A stretch of DNA of 64,000 nucleotides from Chlamydoabsidia padenii (Eukaryota; Mucoromycota; Mucoromycetes; Mucorales; Cunninghamellaceae), in assembly GCA_025330725.1 (NCBI GenBank), contig JAIWND010000006.1:124001-188000 (forward strand). Reading direction: 5' to 3'. Every line of letters starts with the position of its first letter. Positions within the stretch are counted from its first letter, which is position 1. Positions 63,060-64,000 of the stretch are shown piece by piece. The notes beneath the pieces are model-generated. The model saw nothing but the letters and a program-made list of their open reading frames with translations. It had not been told where the DNA came from and did no database searches. Position numbers and translations under genes: made by a program.

Positions 63060-64000
63060 ATGAGTGGGAAAAAAGTAACGGTGACCTGTAAGTATATAAA
63101 TATATAGAATACATTATTTAAACACGTCTTAATGTTTGTACTCACTATAAAATTTGTATTTCATGCTGGATTTAGACTGCGATGAATACGATGTTTGGCC
63201 TCTTATTGCTGATGACCTTTCGTCTCGTTTGCCTTTGAAAAATCTTGTATGGTATCCTTCTAATCAACGCGCTGAACGACATATACAGTCACTTGAAGTT
63301 GACCTGAAACGCTTCAACTTTGAACAAATACCTCAACCTCTGTCCAACACTCAAACTAATTACCTGAATCTTTACTTTGTCTCCTGCGACGTAAGTTGAC
63401 CTACTGAACTATACACGACTTTGTTATATTGATGCCAACATTTCTTTTTATATGTTTATCTGTTTTAGGATAATGAAGCCTACAAAAGTAAAGTACGGCG
63501 TCAAATTCGAACCTGGGTGGATATCATCACGACCAAGAAAAACCAAGACTGGCTCATCGTTTATGTGGCAAGCCCGGACTCCAAGAAAACCAATAGCTAT
63601 CTCGGTTTGAAATCTTCGGTGTATGATAAAATACGCACTGACTTTAACCAAGGCAAACAAGAAAGGTAAGGTGGGAATTTATATATATATATAAGAGGGA
63701 TGTTAACCATACTATTCATGTTTTGTTATACTTAGGTGCGCTTACATTCGTATCAATGACTCTGACGGACCTTCCTCTGAACTATGGACAACCTTTGTAG
63801 AAAAAATGAAGGAAAGCATCCTAAACAGCTTTGACATGCAAGTACTTCAGATACAAGAAGACACACGCCGATTAGATATGCAACGACACATGCCTGGTTG
63901 GAACTATTGTACTTTTTTTATATTGAAGGTAAGTGGGACGATGGATGAAGGGAAAAAAAAAACAACTAATCTTCTTCACCAAACGTAGGAAGGATTGGCC
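63060..64000 (+). CDS. TRS130: TRAPP II subunit TRS130/TRAPPC10 (partial)
   Basis: N-terminal part of a large subunit of TRAPP II, which activates Rab GTPases at the Golgi. The first exon encodes MSGKKVTVT and the second begins YCDEYDVWPLIADDLSSRLPLKNLVW, the characteristic TRAPPC10/TRS130 N-terminus. Further exons give LNLYFVSCDDNEAYKSKVRRQIRTW, WLIVYVASP and RRLDMQRHMPGWNYCTFFILK-EGLA, after which the gene runs off the window. Four introns are present so far. Confidence 0.9.

Overview
The window looks like nuclear DNA of a filamentous, early-diverging fungus, most likely Mucoromycota. The evidence is compact intron-rich genes (short introns with gtaag-type donors, ctaa-type branch sites and ag acceptors), AT-rich spacers with long homopolymers, and a gene set that mixes fungal proteins (siderophore transporter, ILV3, RIM1) with families shared with animals (CUL4, a SAM-containing kinesin-13, BRI3-like and SZRD1-like proteins, an MLX-type bHLH). 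I can support 26 protein genes and one tRNA. Most are broken into many exons, so gene ends below come from joining exons by eye; internal splice sites are less certain than the gene identities.

Layout. 1-2316: spacer with a local duplication and weak exon-like signals. 2317-9390: IRE1 and a TBC-domain gene in tandem on the minus strand. 9391-13134: repeat-bearing spacer, tRNA-Phe, a multi-pass membrane protein and the BolA protein BOL2. 14618-20320: a small unrecognised gene, homogentisate dioxygenase and, convergent to it, dihydroxy-acid dehydratase. 21078-30907: acyl-protein thioesterase, a small PY-motif membrane protein, a beta-hydroxyacid dehydrogenase and REV3, all plus strand. 31902-41226: siderophore transporter (plus), then BRI3-like, MATE, FYRN/FYRC and bHLH genes (minus). 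41997-49371: coiled-coil protein, a 36-residue zinc-knuckle protein and kinesin-13. 50470-58769: a 7-TM-type membrane protein, SZRD1-like protein, mitochondrial SSB, a membrane-anchored GDSL hydrolase and a two-TM basic protein. 59249-64000: CUL4 and, divergent, TRS130 running off the end.

There is no operon or obvious gene cluster; these are mostly housekeeping genes (unfolded-protein response, Rab and TRAPP traffic, amino-acid metabolism, iron, DNA repair, ubiquitylation, mitochondrial DNA). I do not see a new multi-gene system. The most unusual signal is a short motif, TTCAAATCCCG, present in 15 exact copies (plus variants) in promoters, spacers and introns, often with a second motif ATTCATGCA. 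Other points of interest are two iron-type GATA boxes before the siderophore transporter, micro-exons of 11 and 21 nt, four GC-AG introns, a TBC domain whose glutamine finger position reads arginine, and three small genes.
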